Shown: one piece after another, positions 24,950 through 37,209 of the stretch | Layout of the letters: every line of letters starts with the position of its first letter | How positions within the stretch are numbered: position 1 is the first letter of the stretch | Assembly (NCBI GenBank): GCA_019009955.1 | Contig: JADPXZ010000007.1 | Coordinates: 4,603,501-4,667,500, forward strand | DNA: 64,000 nucleotides | DNA from: Riptortus pedestris | Lineage: Eukaryota; Arthropoda; Insecta; Hemiptera; Alydidae | Direction: 5' to 3' | Translations under genes and position numbers: made by a program | The notes under the pieces: model-generated | Told to the model about the DNA's origin: nothing | Databases searched by the model: none | What the model saw: the letters and a program-made list of their open reading frames with translations, nothing else

Positions 24950-26310
24950 TCTGAGCAGATTGGTAATAGCAACTCCTGAAGCGGCAGATAAATGCACTGC
25001 CCGCTCAATAATAACCTTCCTCATCACTGTTTTAATTGTGGTTATAAGGGAGGCCTGAAATTCAAAATTGCGATATTTCTTTCCTATTGGTTTTTCGGCA
25101 AACATACACATAACAAAAGTTGTTTCTTGTGTTATTAAAAGTAGCTTTTGTGTTTTAAAACATAATATTATTAAATTTCACGATAACTTTTAGTTTCACA
25201 TGCCATAGACACAATATCTGCAATTTGTTTCTTTGGTGTCTGCTTTGTTACCTTTTCAATCATAAACGGCTGAACCGAATTTTTATGAAACTTGATATGT
25301 ATATTACTACTAACCTAACTTAGACTTGAGGCTATATTAATATTCTCTGAGACGAACAGGAGTGGGGGTTATAAGGGAGGCCTGAAATTAAAAATAGCTA
25401 TATTTCGTTTCCTATTGGTTTTCGTCAAATATGAACATAGCAAAAGTTGTTTATTTTGTTATTTAGAGTAACTTTAGTTATATGCTGATCTTTCGTATAG
25501 TGAATTATAAACGAGTTATACGCTAAAACCTATAGCGGAAGTGAACAATTTTATTTGGGACAAAAGACCCAACCGAAATAAATAAAACTCAGTATGTGTA
25601 TTAGCACTAATTCTTTCATTATAACAACCCATACCAACATTTCTAGGGAAGGGGAAGGAGTGGGTGTTGTAAGGGAGGCCTGTATTTAAAATAGCGGTAT
25701 TTCGTTTTCTATTTGTTTTTCGGCAAATATGCACATAAACGTTGTTTATTTTGTTATTTAGAGTAACTTTTGTGATATTTATTTTTGTCTTTTAACAATG
25801 TATAAACAAGATATACACTATAAACTGAAGCCAAGGAGTCAACTATTTCATTGGACACTAACGATTAAACCGAACTTAAAAAAACTCGGTATGTCAATTA
25901 GCATTAATTCTTCCATGATTATAAGCTATATGAAAATGTTTAGATTAGAATGGGAGTGGGGGTTATAAGGGAGGCCTGATATAAAAATTCGCGATATTTC
26001 ATTGTCTCTTTGTTTTTGGACAAACGTGCACTTAACAAAAGTTGTTTACTTTGTTATTTAGAATATCTTTTGTTTTATACATTTTTTCGGGAACAATGTG
26101 TCGAGCAAGTAATTTGTCTAGAAATATTGATATGCTCAACAATTCATTCCAATTTTATTATTAACAAATCCACAGCAACGACGGGTATCAACCCTAAACA
26201 CTGGGACGGGTAAATGTCAAAATATTGTGCAAAGTAAAGCCTTGCCAAAAAAATACCATCACCATTCAGCCTCAAATCAATTCCCGGGCGAAGCCGGCTA
26301 TCTCAGCTAG
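24950..26310 (+). mobile_element. Helitron-like element, family 1
   Basis: Ends at 26310 with a GC-rich hairpin (CCGGGCGAAGCCGG, 26284-26297), nine bases, then CTAG and T, the layout of a Helitron 3' end. The interior has three to four modules of about 300 bp carrying AGGAGTGGG and GGGAGGCCTG, then an inverted pair AACAAAAGTT/AACTTTTGTT. The terminal 130 bases, from CAACGACGGGTATCAACCCT to CTAG, are shared with copies at 27042, 31955, 40493 and 57338. No replication-helicase coding was seen. Confidence 0.7.
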
Positions 26311-27041
26311 TATATATATAAAAATATATATATATATATATAAATATATATATATAAAATTAAGTAAATAAATGAAAAAGGGTGTGCAACATATAGAGCA
26401 AATTGTTGCTTAAATGATCCGAACATAGAAGTAGAAAAGTCTACTTCTAACTTAAGTTCTACTTCACTTTTTCGTAGCTCTTTGGATTGGGTTCAGCAAC
26501 TGAAACCGCTTGGTGGCCATTAGCCCTTTTTCTACAACACCTCTGGTGACTCTGGGTAAACTCCTAGTGTTCTCACATTTTAGTGTTGGCTGGCTCTAAA
26601 GTTCTTTAACTTCTTGAATATTAACTACAGTGGTTACTTTTGGTTATATCAGCTATATTTAAATAGTTATTTGAGTCTAAAAATATTTTTAACTAAATAA
26701 ATATAAAAAAAGCTTTCCATATTTTAATTTTTATAAATCATAACTGGCTCTAATAATTATGTTTTATCATTTATTCACAGATTTAAAAGCTCACCGGAAA
26801 ACAATATTTGGTATTTAAGCTTGGAATAATGCGGTTTATTATATAACAGAGTATTGTTTATGCGACACAAGCAGGAGTCAATCAAAAATGCATATATTTC
26901 AAGAAATTGGGATATTAAATTTAATAATATTATGATTTTACAACAAAAGCTACTTTTAATAACACAAAAAACAACTTTTGCTATGCGCACGTTTGCCGAA
27001 AAACAAATAGAAAACGAAATATCTTGATATATGTATATATA
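26311..27041. other. (TA)n and AT-rich spacer between convergent Helitron ends
   Basis: (TA)n at 26311-26360, then about 440 bp of single-copy sequence with no gene recognised, then the 90-bp cassette at about 26797-26880 and a short Helitron-like fragment to 27000. The two flanking elements face each other with their 3' ends. Confidence 0.6.
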
Positions 27042-28085
27042 CTAGCTGAGATAGCCAATTCGCCCGGGAATTGATTTGAGGCTGAATGGTGATGGTATTT
27101 TTTTGGCAAGGCTTTACTTTGCACAATATTTTGACATTTACCCGTCCCAGTGTTTAGGGTTAATACCCGTCGTTGGCATTTGTTAATAATAAAATTAATT
27201 TTTTATGTAAGTCTTCACTGTCCTCCAAATAGTCATATTTCCCGTCTCCTGTGCATTATGCATAGATTTGAATTATTAAGGAAAAAATATTAACGTAGAT
27301 TTGAATTAATTTTTTCAGCTGAGGTACCTGATAGTTCAAATAGGAATGAATTGTTGAGCATATCAATATTTCTACGAAAATTACTTGCTTCATACATTGT
27401 TCCCGATAGATACCCTAAATTACAAAGTAAATAACTTTTGTTATGTGCACGTTTGCCTAAAAACAAATAGAAAACGAAATATCGCAAATTTTGTATTCAG
27501 GCCTCCGTTATAACCGCCACTCCCGTTCGAACCTAAAAGATTTAATACAGCTTATAATCGTGGAAGAATTAATGCTAATTCACATATAGAGTTTTGTTAA
27601 GTTCGGTTCAATCGTTAGTGCCCGATAAAATTGTTGGCTCCCGCTTTAATTTTTTAGTGTATATCTTGTTTATACTTTGTTATACGACAAAAGTGAATAT
27701 AGCAACCGAAAGGAAACGAAATATCGCTATTTATAATTCGGTATACGAAAAAAATGTATATAACAAAAGTTACTCTAAATAACAAATAGAACAACTTTTG
27801 TTATGTTCATATTTGCCGTAAAACCAATAGGATCGAAATATCGCTGTTAGGCCTCCCTTCTAACCCCCACTCCTGTTCGTCTCAGAGGATATTAATATAG
27901 CCTAAAGTCTAAGTTGGGTTAGTAGTAATATACATACCAAGTTTCATAAAATTCGGTTCAGCCGTGAAAAGGTAACAAACAAACAGACACGAAAGAAACA
28001 AAATGCAGTTATGGTGTCTATGACAAGTGAAACGAAAAGTTATCGTGAAATTTCGAGAAAAAAAATCAATGTACAGACAGAGGTT
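27042..28085 (-). mobile_element. Helitron-like element, family 1, inverse copy
   Basis: Starts at 27042 with the complement of the CTAG end and runs through the same modules to a 5' end near 28085, where the outermost shared sequence reads ACCTCTGTCTGTACATTG on the element strand. The same 5' sequence is at about 33270 and 33348. Confidence 0.7.
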
Positions 28086-28584
28086 ACAATTTTATATATA
28101 TATAATATAATATTTTATATATATATTTTATATAATCGTTGAAGAATTAATGCTAATTCACATATAGAGTTTTGTGTTTAAGTTCCGGTTTGTTCAATCG
28201 TTAGTGCCCGATAAAATTATTGGCTCGCTTTAATTTTTTAGTGTAGATCTCGTTTATAGTTTGCCATACGACGAAAGTGAATATGACAAAAGTTACTCTA
28301 AATAACAAAATAAACAACTTTTATCCTGTGCATATTTGCCGAAAAAAAATTTTACACGCCTGGATTTAAACTGACTTATAAATTGAATCAATGTTATTAA
28401 CAAATATTCTTAATTATTAATAATAAATAAATAATTATGGACTAATAAAATTTATAAGTATATTATAAGCAATGGAGATAGATTATTATAACTTTAGCTT
28501 GTTATTCTTATCGGAAATAAGTCATCCGTTTTATTCGAAGCTTAAATACCGAATATTGTTTTCGAGAGACGTTTATTATATGAG
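28086..28584. other. AT-rich sequence with a partial Helitron-like module
   Basis: A fragment of the family 1 module lies at about 28130-28355. The rest is AT-rich and single-copy, with no gene recognised. Confidence 0.5.
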
Positions 28585-29200
28585 ATACATGCAAATATCT
28601 CCGTTATTATGAGTCTGAGAGTAAAATGTTATAGAACCAATCTTTGTTGAACTATTGATGCTCTACAATTGTTGTTATATGCACTTTTTCTCTAGAGTAA
28701 GAACTACGTTAGAATACGAGAGATATTAGCGTTTTTTTCTTTTAATAACAAGTGTTGCGAAAAGGTATAAGACACCCATTACTCAGTAACCCATTAAATT
28801 CCTTGTTTATTTCTAGCTATATGGTGACATTCCAAATATCTCTCGTTACTTTTTTGAGCCTGAGATGGAGGTTAAAATGGTATAGAACCATATCTTGTTG
28901 AACTGATTGATGCTGCTCTACAATTGTTGTTTTATGCACTTTTATCTCCTAGATGGTAAATATTAACCGAAATTCGATATTATGTTCATCTTATTGTTAT
29001 AATTCAAAGTTGTTGAAACAAGGTTAGCATCTCAGACCTAATTTATGTTCGCGTTGTACTTCCAAGTATCTCTGTTATGATGAGCCTGAGAGTAAAAATG
29101 TTTATCAGAACCAATCTTGTTTTCTTGAACTAATCTTTTAGATTGTACTCTACAAATTGGTTTTGATTGATGTTATGTAATTCTTTTTTTATAGTTTATT
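28585..29200 (-). repeat. R135 copies, inverse, indel-rich
   Basis: Three inverse R135 copies at about 28588-28740, 28830-29000 and 29045-29190. The second and third carry many single-base insertions. They end about 50 bases before the first RpS7 exon seen here. Confidence 0.78.
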
Positions 29201-29250
29201 CTATGGTGCTAGCATTTGAGGCCGTGTAAAAATTTCCTAAGATAGTTCAG

Positions 29251-29429
29251 AAAAGCGGCTGTTGTTTCGAGTGTGGCTTACGCGAAGCTCTGATGATATT
29301 TTGGAAATGTGCACTTCGAGTTTGTCGCATGTTGCTCTGTTGGACTTGGAGCAGAACAGTGATCTGAAGGCACAGCTGAGGGAATTGCATATCACCAAGG
29401 CTAAGGAGCTGGATCTGAATGGGAAGAAG
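29251..29429 (+). CDS. RpS7: Ribosomal protein S7 (eS7), N-terminal-half exon
   Basis: The 3' part encodes [20 protein letters not shown] followed by [11 protein letters not shown], which matches residues about 30-60 of eukaryotic ribosomal protein S7. It ends in a donor GTAAGG at 29430. The reading frame is phase 0 at the donor and joins the exon at 31742. The 5' part, before about 29300, matches the family poorly. A CAG acceptor at 29248-29250 is possible, but a small indel or assembly error is likely, so the 5' boundary is uncertain. S7 is a component of the 40S ribosomal subunit and acts in its assembly. The exon with the start codon was not found. Confidence 0.85.
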
Positions 29430-29454
29430 GTAAGGGTGTGAATACTCTAGTAAC

Positions 29455-31188
29455 GCGGTATCTCTCTCTCTCTCATCGTCTCTCTCTCGATCCTCTACTC
29501 ACCCGAGTATCCTCTCATCTCTCCCTCTCTCACTCTCTCTCACACCTCAACCTCTCTCTCACTTCACTCTCTCCCCCCCCCTTTCTCTCTCACCTCCCCC
29601 CTTTCTCTCTCTCTCTCTCTTCTCATCCTCCTCTCTCGATCTACTGTCTTCCTTCTCTCTCCCTCTCTCTCTCTCTCTCGATTCATCGTACTCTCTCTGT
29701 CCCATCTCGTCGTCTCTCTCCTCTCACACCTCTCTTCACTCTCTCTCTCTCTCTCTTCGTCTCTCTCTACTCTCTCCTCATCTCTCATCTCTCTGCTCTC
29801 ACACACACACACCTCTCTCGTCTCTCTATCACTCTCCTCTCTCTCGCTCTCTCACGTCAATCTCTCTCGCAGGGTAGAATATAAGCCAAACAACCCCTTT
29901 CTCTTACACACAACAGACAGTCTCTCTCTCGCTCCTCACTACACACTCATCTCCTTCTCTCTCTCTTGCACTCTCTCTCTCTCGCTCTCTCTTTCGCTCA
30001 TCCTCTCTCTCTCTCCTCTCCTCTAACTCTCTTCTATCTCGCTACACACACTCTCATCTCTCCTCTCAACACACTCTCTCACCTCTCCTCCTCTCTCTCC
30101 TCAGTCTCTCTCCTTCTCCTCTCAATCTCATCTCTCTCTCTCTCTCTCTCGTCTCCCCTCTCACCCCCCTTTCTCTCTCTCCTCTTCTCTCTCTCGTTCT
30201 CTCTCTCTCAATCTCTCTCTGTCTCTCTCTCCCCCCTCTCTCTCTATCTCTCTCTCTCTGACAACACACATACACACCAACACACCACTACTCTCCTCTC
30301 TCTCTCTCCATCCCTCACTCCCTCTCCCCTTCTCTCTCTCTCTCTCTCTCGTCACCACAACATCCACACTCTCTCCCCCCTCTCTCTCTCGCAGTCTAAC
30401 TCTCGTCATCTCTCTCTTCTCTCACACGCACACACACTCCCTCTCGTCTCTCTTCACACACACTCTATCTCTCTCACACTCTCCCTCTCTCTTCTCTCAC
30501 TCTCACACCGTCTCTCTCTCACATCTCTTCACTCTCTCACACCAACTCGACTCCCTCTCTCTCACTCTCTCACTCTCTCTCTCCCCTCCCCCCCTCTCTC
30601 TCCCTCGTCTCTCTCATACACACTACCTAACTGCTCTCTCACACACACACACCCCCCAATTCTCTCTCTTCCCCTCCCCAAACCCTTTCTCACTCACCCC
30701 CCCCCTTTCTCTCCTCTCTCCCACACACTCACTTTCTCTCCTTCTCTCTCTCACACACACTCTCTATATCTCTCCCCCTCTCTCTCTCTCCTCTCTCTCC
30801 TCTCTCTCTACTCCACTCTCTCTCTCTCTCTCGCTACCCCCCCCCCTTTCTCCTCTCACTCCTCTCGTCCCCCCCACTCTCTCTCTCTCACACACACACA
30901 CTCTTTCTCCCCCCCCTCTCTCTCACATACACACTCTCTCTGCCTCCCCCTCTCCCTCTCTCTCACACACACACTCCGCTCTCTCTTTCTCCTCTCTCTC
31001 CCCTCCCCCCCTTATCCTCTTTCTCTCTTCGTAATGGGTCACACACACACTCTCTCTCGATCCTCTCTCTCTCTCTCCTCTCAACACTCACATCTCTCTC
31101 CCACTCTCATCAAACTCATCTCTCTCTCTCTCCCCCCCCCCCCCCCCTTTCTCCACCCCCCCCCCTCTCTCTCTCTCCCCACCCCCTA

Positions 31189-31222
<34 letters not shown>

Positions 31223-31700
31223 TTCTCTCTCTCACACACACACAACACTCTCTACTCTCCTCTCACACACACTCTTTCTCTCTTTCTTCTCTTCAACACA
31301 CCTCTCTCTCCTCTCTCTCTACACACACACTCTTCTCTTTCTCCTCTGGCTCTTCTCTCTTCCCTCTCCCCTCTCTCTTTCTCTCTCTCACACACTCTCT
31401 TTCTCTCTTCACTCCCTCCCTCTCTCTGTATCTCTCTCCTCTCTCTTTCCTCTCTCCTCCTCTGTCTCTCTTCTCGCTCCTCTCCCTCTCTACTCTCTGT
31501 CTCTTCTCTCTCACTCTCTCTCTCTCTCTCTCTCTTTCTCTTTCTCTCTCTCTCTTCCTCCCCCCTTTCCTCTTTCTCTTCTCACACTCACTCTCTGTCC
31601 CTCCCTACCCCCCCCTCACTCTCCCTCTCTCTCACTCACTCACTTTCTCACACTCTCTCTCTCCTCTCCCTCCCTCTCTTCTCACCCCCTGCTTCATACC
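29455..31700 (+). repeat. CT-rich tract of 2.2 kb in an RpS7 intron
   Basis: Almost pure CT with CACACA and C-run interruptions over the whole intron between the RpS7 exons at 29429 and 31742. It is pyrimidine-rich on the RpS7 sense strand and ends about 40 bases before the acceptor. Ser-Leu-rich frames are artefacts, including one that reads through into the RpS7 exon. Confidence 0.96.
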
Positions 31701-31741
31701 CATACATATTTTTATATATATATATCTATTCTATTTTGCAG

Positions 31742-31923
31742 TCGATCATCATCTACGTTCCGATGCCCCAGCTGAAGAGCTTCCAGAAGATCCAGATCCG
31801 CCTCATGAGGGAACTCGAGAAGAAATTCTCCGGGAAACATGTCGTGTTCGTCGGGGATCGTAAAATCTTGCCCAAACCAACTAGGAAATCTAGGAACCCC
31901 AGCAAGCAGAAGCGCCCAAGGAG
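31742..31923 (+). CDS. RpS7: Ribosomal protein S7 (eS7), central exon
   Basis: This 182-base exon encodes 60 residues plus two bases. It begins [20 protein letters not shown], continues through [14 protein letters not shown] and ends [16 protein letters not shown]. These are the most conserved blocks of eukaryotic S7. The acceptor TTTTGCAG is at 31734-31741 and the donor GTAAGAC starts at 31924 in phase 2. The basic stretch near the end contacts 18S rRNA in known 40S structures. The reading frame is intact. It should be followed by an exon beginning about RTLTAVHDAILEDLVFP in other animals, which I could not find. Confidence 0.97.
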
Positions 31924-31954
31924 GTAAGACTATATATATATATATATATATATA

Positions 31955-33272
31955 CTAGCTGAGATAGCCGGCTTTGCCCGGGAATTGATTTGAGGCTGAA
32001 TGGTGATGGTATTTTTTTGGCAAGGCTTTACTTTGCACAATATTTTGACATTTACCCGTCCCAGTGTTTGGGGTTAATACCCGTCGTTGGCATTTGTTAA
32101 TAATAAAATTAATTTTTTATGTAAGTCTTCACTGTCCTGCATATTGTCATATTTCCCGTCTCCTGTGCATTATGCACAGATTTCAGCTATTAAGGACAAA
32201 ATATTAACATAGATTTGAATTAATTTTTCCAGCTGAGGTACCTCATAGTTCAAATAGGAATGAATTGTTGAGCATATCAATATTTCTACGCAAATTACTT
32301 GCTCCACACATTGTTCCTGGAGAAATGTATAAAACAAAAGTTAATCTAAATAACAAAGCAAACAACTTTTGTTATGTGCACATTTGCCTAAATAACAATA
32401 GAAAATGAAATATCGCGAATTTTTATTTCAGGCCTCCGTTATAACCGCCACTCCCGTTCGAACCTAAAAAATTTAATATAGCTTATAATCTTGGAAGAAT
32501 TAATGCTAATTTACATATAGAGTTTTTTTAAGTTCGGTTCAATCGTTAGTGCCCGATAAAATTGTTGGTTCTCACTTTAATTTTTTAGTGTATATCTCGT
32601 TTATACTTTGTCATACGACAAAAGTTACTGTAAATAACAAAATAAACAACTTGTGTCTTGTGCATATTTCCAGAAAAAACAATATGAAACGAAATACCGC
32701 TATTTTTAATTTCAGGCTTCCCTTACAACCCCCACTCCTGCCCGTCCATAGAAATGTTGGTATGGCTTATTATAATGAAAGCATTAGTGCTAATACACAT
32801 ACCGAGTGTTTTATTTAGTTCGGTTGAGTCTTTTGTGCCGAATAAAGGTGTTGACTCCCGCTATAATTTTTAGCGTATAACTCATTTATACTTCCGGTAT
32901 ACGACAAAAGTGTATGTAACAAAAAGTTACTCTAAATAATAAAAATGAATAACTTTTGCTAAGTACATATTTGCCGAAAAACCAATAGGAAACTGAAATA
33001 TCGCTATTTTAAATTTCAGGCCGTCCCTTATAACCCCCACTCCTGTTCGTCTCAGAGGATATTAATATAGCCTAAAGTCTAAGTTGGGTTAGTGAGTAAA
33101 TATACATACCAAGTTTCATAAAATTTCAATTCAGGCCGTTTATGCGTGAAAAGGTAACAAACAAACATAAAAAACAAACGAAAGAAACAAAATGCAGTTA
33201 TGGGTGTCTATGACATGTGAAACGAAAAGTTATCGTGAAATTTTGCAAAAAAAGCAATGTACAGACAGAGGT
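31955..33272 (-). mobile_element. Helitron-like element, family 1, full-length copy
   Basis: Begins 31 bases inside the RpS7 intron with the complement of the CTAG end (31955-31958) preceded by (TA)n. It runs through the AGGAGTGGG modules to the 5' end ACCTCTGTCTGTACATTG near 33272. At about 1.3 kb it is the most complete copy of the family here. No coding capacity. Confidence 0.72.
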
Positions 33273-33284
33273 AACATTTTATAA

Positions 33285-33287
33285 TTA

Positions 33288-33345
<58 letters not shown>
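33285..33345. repeat. (TA)n at the centre of a Helitron inverted repeat
   Basis: About 50 bp of TA. The sequences on both sides are inverted copies of the same element 5' end, so it lies at the symmetry centre of an inverted repeat of about 1.4 kb or more. Confidence 0.93.
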
Positions 33346-34145
33346 TAACCTCTGTCTGTACATTGATTTTTTTCGCGAAATTTCACGATAACTTTTCGTA
33401 TCATATATCATAGACACCATAACTGCAATAACTGCATTTTGTTTCTTTGGTGTCCTGTTTGTTTATTTGTTTGTTACCTATTCATGCATAAAACGGCTGA
33501 AACCGAATTTTATGAAACCTGGTATGTATATTACTACTAAGCCCAACTTAGACTTTAGGCTATACTAATATTCTCTAAGACGAACAGGAGTGGGGGTTAT
33601 AGGAGGGAGGCCTGAAATTAAAAATAGCAATATTTCGTTTCCTATTGGTTTTTCACATAACAAAAGTTATTTATTTTATTATTTAGAGTAACTTTTGTTA
33701 TATACACTTTCGTCGTATACCTGAGTATGAATGAGTTATACGCTAAAAATTATAGCGGGAGTCAACAATTTTATTTGGCACAAAAAAAATCAACCGAACT
33801 AAATAAAACTCGGTACGTGTTTTAGGACTAACGCCTTCATTATAACAAGCCATACCACGATTTCTAGAGACGGGCAGGAGTGGGGGTTGTAGGGGAGGCC
33901 TGAATTTAAAAATCGAGATATTTCAGTTTCCTATTTGTTTTTCGGAAACGTGCACATAAATAATACTGTTTACTTTGTTATTTAGAGTAACTTTGTGTTT
34001 TTATACATTTTTGCGTAGAAATATTGATATGCTCGACAATTCATTCTAATATGAACTACCCAGGAACCTCACTTGGATAAATTAATTCAAATGTATGTTA
34101 ATATTCTAATATGTTCATCCTTAATAATTCAATCCTATGTTAATA
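33346..34145 (+). mobile_element. Helitron-like element, family 1, opposite arm
   Basis: Starts with ACCTCTGTCTGTACATTG at about 33349 and repeats, in the opposite direction, the modules of 33272-31955. It stops at about 34145 without the CTAG end. Together with the previous element it makes a head-to-head pair joined by (TA)n. Confidence 0.68.
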
Positions 34146-34537
34146 ATATGCCAGTTTGCCCTTTATTGTATTTAATATTTTATTTAATTAAAACATCAAA
34201 AGTATTTGAAAAAACATTTTTAGTATTGTGAGGATAATATAATCCGATTTTTTAAAATAATTTAACAGGATACGGGATTGAGATCCTAAGTGAGTTGGCA
34301 CTACCGAACATCGGGACGTGTGGGGTGGGGGATACTTCCTTTGTCCTATCAGTTCTGCCGTTTCCCTGCCGACTTCATATTAGTCTATGTTTACATGATA
34401 ATTGATGTTTACACTTTTAAACATGTAGTGTTATTCTCAGGAATTTGTTTAATAATCATAAACAAATAATTTAAAAAGATGAACGCTGGAAAGTTGCATG
34501 GAGTTATTTCTGGTATTTATTATCTCTGCTCCATTAA
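34146..34537. other. Single-copy intronic sequence
   Basis: About 390 bp of unique sequence in the RpS7 intron. I looked for the missing RpS7 exon here and did not find it. A small frame at about 34480 has no recognisable similarity. Confidence 0.5.
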
Positions 34538-34723
34538 CCCTAGAACTACCAAGGCTCCTTGAGCCCACAACTTTTTGTTTTTGTTCCCTATCACCCAATT
34601 TTAATAGGATATTTTTGATATTTTATGTATTCCTCAGAAAAACATCCTAGAGTGAGGGCATAACAATAAAATTTAAATAATAAAATTTCTATGCTGAGAA
34701 AAAAATTTTTTTTTGACGTATGG

Positions 34724-34804
34724 GCTCGAGGAGCCCCCCCCCCTTGGTAATGCAAGGGGTAGTTATACACTTAAGTAACTCAAGGGGGGGGGCTCCTCGA
34801 GCCC
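34724..34804. repeat. Inverted repeat with GGGCTCGAGGAGCC arms
   Basis: Arms TGGGCTCGAGGAGCC + C-run and G-run + GGCTCCTCGAGCCCA flank a 35-bp centre containing CACTTAAGTAA. The arm core GGCTCGAGGAGCC is nearly palindromic itself. It matches the subterminal blocks at both ends of the enclosing piggyBac-like element. Confidence 0.9.
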
Positions 34805-35292
34805 ACTGATATTTAATACTACTTTTAACTAGTAATTCAAGTGTTATTAATTATATTGCTCAAATAATAATTACTTTGATGTAATTTTCACATACACAAA
34901 CCATCTCAAGTTTTTTTTTTTTTCTCAAAAAAAATATATTTATTTCTCACCCCATATAATTTTTTTTTCATATCAAAATATATTACTGAGATGGTTATAA
35001 TTATTGCTTCCTGAAAGGTACTTATTTAGAAACGAGGAGATTTTCTATGGTTGTTTCCCAACTAGGGGAATCAGTTAGTCCCATGGCTGCAAATCCTGGA
35101 TAAACACTCGGGAAAAAAAATTATTGTGCAAAAGCAACCGATAATTGAAATTCCGATTCTGATAGTATATATTTTCTTAAATTATTATTCTATCATAATG
35201 TTATAATAACTTGATTACCTTTTTTTCTCTTTTTACTGGTGTCATTTCGGCATATCTCCAGCGGTGTCTATTCTGTGGTGGCCCACGATATT

Positions 35293-35772
35293 TCACCGGA
35301 ATTCCAATCCGGCTTCTTCTGGCGGGCATGTTTTTGTAGTGCTTGTGGCAGCTCTTAATGACGAGTCTGCCGAATCGCGGTCCTTATATACGTTATCTCC
35401 ACAGGTGGTGGGGGAACCTTCAACCATTGGCTGGATTTGTTCGCCACGGTGTTGCGGGTCTTCAGTGCGCCTTCTCGGGGTCAGGAGAGGTCTCCAGACT
35501 GCGGGCAGGAGAAATCCATCGTCTTTATTGAAGTTCCGCGGCCGTTTAAAGATCTCAACCGCTTCCCGCACCAGTCTCCTTGTCCTGTGCTCTTCTCTGG
35601 ACAATACTTTGACTTGGTCAAAGAGCATTTGGCCCCCGCATGAAGTGTCATGAGTGGCGACGGCCGATGTTTTGGTCCTGCTATATTTGTAGTCGGCCGT
35701 GTGCTGCCCAATCCTTGTGGCGACCTTTTTCCCGGTTTGGCCTACATAAACCGACCCGCACGCACACGGCAA
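35293..35772 (-). CDS. Penelope-like GIY-YIG endonuclease, copy A
   Basis: An open frame of 159 codons with the GIY-YIG fold start CACGSVYVGQTGKKV, then RIGQH, and a conserved Glu in LSREEHRTRRLVREAVEIFK. In this class the domain nicks DNA for target-primed reverse transcription. The original TGA is changed to TGC (35327-35329 region), so the frame runs 12 codons further, into what would be the next unit. Confidence 0.82.
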   Translation of the reverse strand: MPCACGSVYVGQTGKKVATRIGQHTADYKYSRTKTSAVATHDTSCGGQMLFDQVKVLSREEHRTRRLVREAVEIFKRPRNFNKDDGFLLPAVWRPLLTPRRRTEDPQHRGEQIQPMVEGSPTTCGDNVYKDRDSADSSLRAATSTTKTCPPEEAGLEFR

Positions 35773-37209
35773 TAAGTAGACTCCCTTGGACCCTGCAAGT
35801 ACTTGTTTGTCCTTGGCCGTGGCCCAACAGTTCAGCCATCCGGTCCACTACGGCCTGTAGGGCGACGTCCCAGATCGTGTTTTCCTGAGCCACCTTGCAC
35901 TATCCTTTCTACCCCTTTACTCCCGCCTACATAGTGGTAGATTTGCTAACCCTCCTTTTCAACCTCCGTTCTCTTCCGCAGGTCTTTGGTTACGTGAGAG
36001 GCTGGCCTTAACCTCGGTTGATGGGTCCTTCTGTATCTCCCAGCGTCCCTGTATCCTTTCGATACTCAATTCATTGGTCAGGAAGCTCCAACTCCTTCTT
36101 CAGCAATTCTGGGCGGTTACAGAGTCTGAAAGAGCCCTATGGGACCAAGGTTCTTATGACCCCTTTCTTCTGTCCCGGGTAATTGGTGGAGAGCTTCGCG
36201 TGGAGATACCAGTCCCGTGGCGGATGGGCTTCCCTCTAAGACAGTGTGGCGCCAGCTCGCCATTGTCCAGTTTTATGATGAGAAGGTCCAGGAATGGAGT
36301 CTGCCCGTTCACTTCCTTCTCCATGGTAAACCCTTATAGACGGGTGGCGGTTGTTTTTGGTGGCCTCAGGAACGCGAGTCCAAATTCGTTCCTCCCCGTG
36401 GGGCCAAACTGCAAAGACGTCGTCCCACGTATCTGCTTCCACAGCATGTGTGCTTTCAGGGGGGGTAGATCACTTATATGCCCTGTCCATCAAAACTCCT
36501 CCATAAACGCGGTCAGTCCGCATAGTTGAAGACAGGGGGCGTACCCCTCCCATCGCGACACCGTCCTTTCTGCGATAGGTGACGTCCTTGAATTGGAAAT
36601 AGCAGGATGTTAGGCATATCTTGAAAATTTAGGGCCAGGATAGGGGGGCCGGGGGGCCAACCCATCCTTTCTTTTCGACTAGCTCAACGGTTTCCCTCTC
36701 ACTGGGACGTTGGTTGAAGAGCTCGACTGTACGTCGAACACTAACAATATAGAAAAAGAGGATGGTCACCCTTCGTTTATTTTTAATTCCTTTCAGGATC
36801 TCCACCATGTGCCCTGGAGTTCTTCACACTGGATGAGGTATTCCCCTCGATGGGCTTCAGCCAGTTTTTGGTCGTAGCACCTTGCTGGGTGCGATTACGT
36901 GGGGGAGCCGATCATAGACACTATGGGTGCTGATAGGGGATCCCATCCTTGTGCACCATATGGTAAACCGTAAATCCTGGGCGTATTACGGCCATCACCT
37001 GGGTCCATTCCGGCAACTAGCTTTTTGGTCCAGGTTGCCAGTTTTCAGGATTCTCTTGAATCTTCGTTTACAATTGGCAACTGGTCGGGTCCATTGATGC
37101 CTTTTCTTCGTATGTTTACAAGCGGGTGAAGGAGGGCTTCCATCTTCTCTTGTCCATTACTCCTCACGTCCCTATGCAGCACGGTAATAGTTGCCCTTAT
37201 CCGCCCTGG

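Noticed and set aside
29438..31927. Long Ser/Leu-rich frames, up to 650 codons, including one that reads into the RpS7 exon
   Set aside because: They are translations of the CT-rich intron tract. Splice sites at 29430 and 31741 show the tract is intronic.
34726..34800. GGGCTCGAGGAGCC hairpin as a transcription terminator
   Set aside because: Intrinsic hairpin terminators are a bacterial feature, and here the hairpin belongs to the piggyBac-like element's repeated ends.
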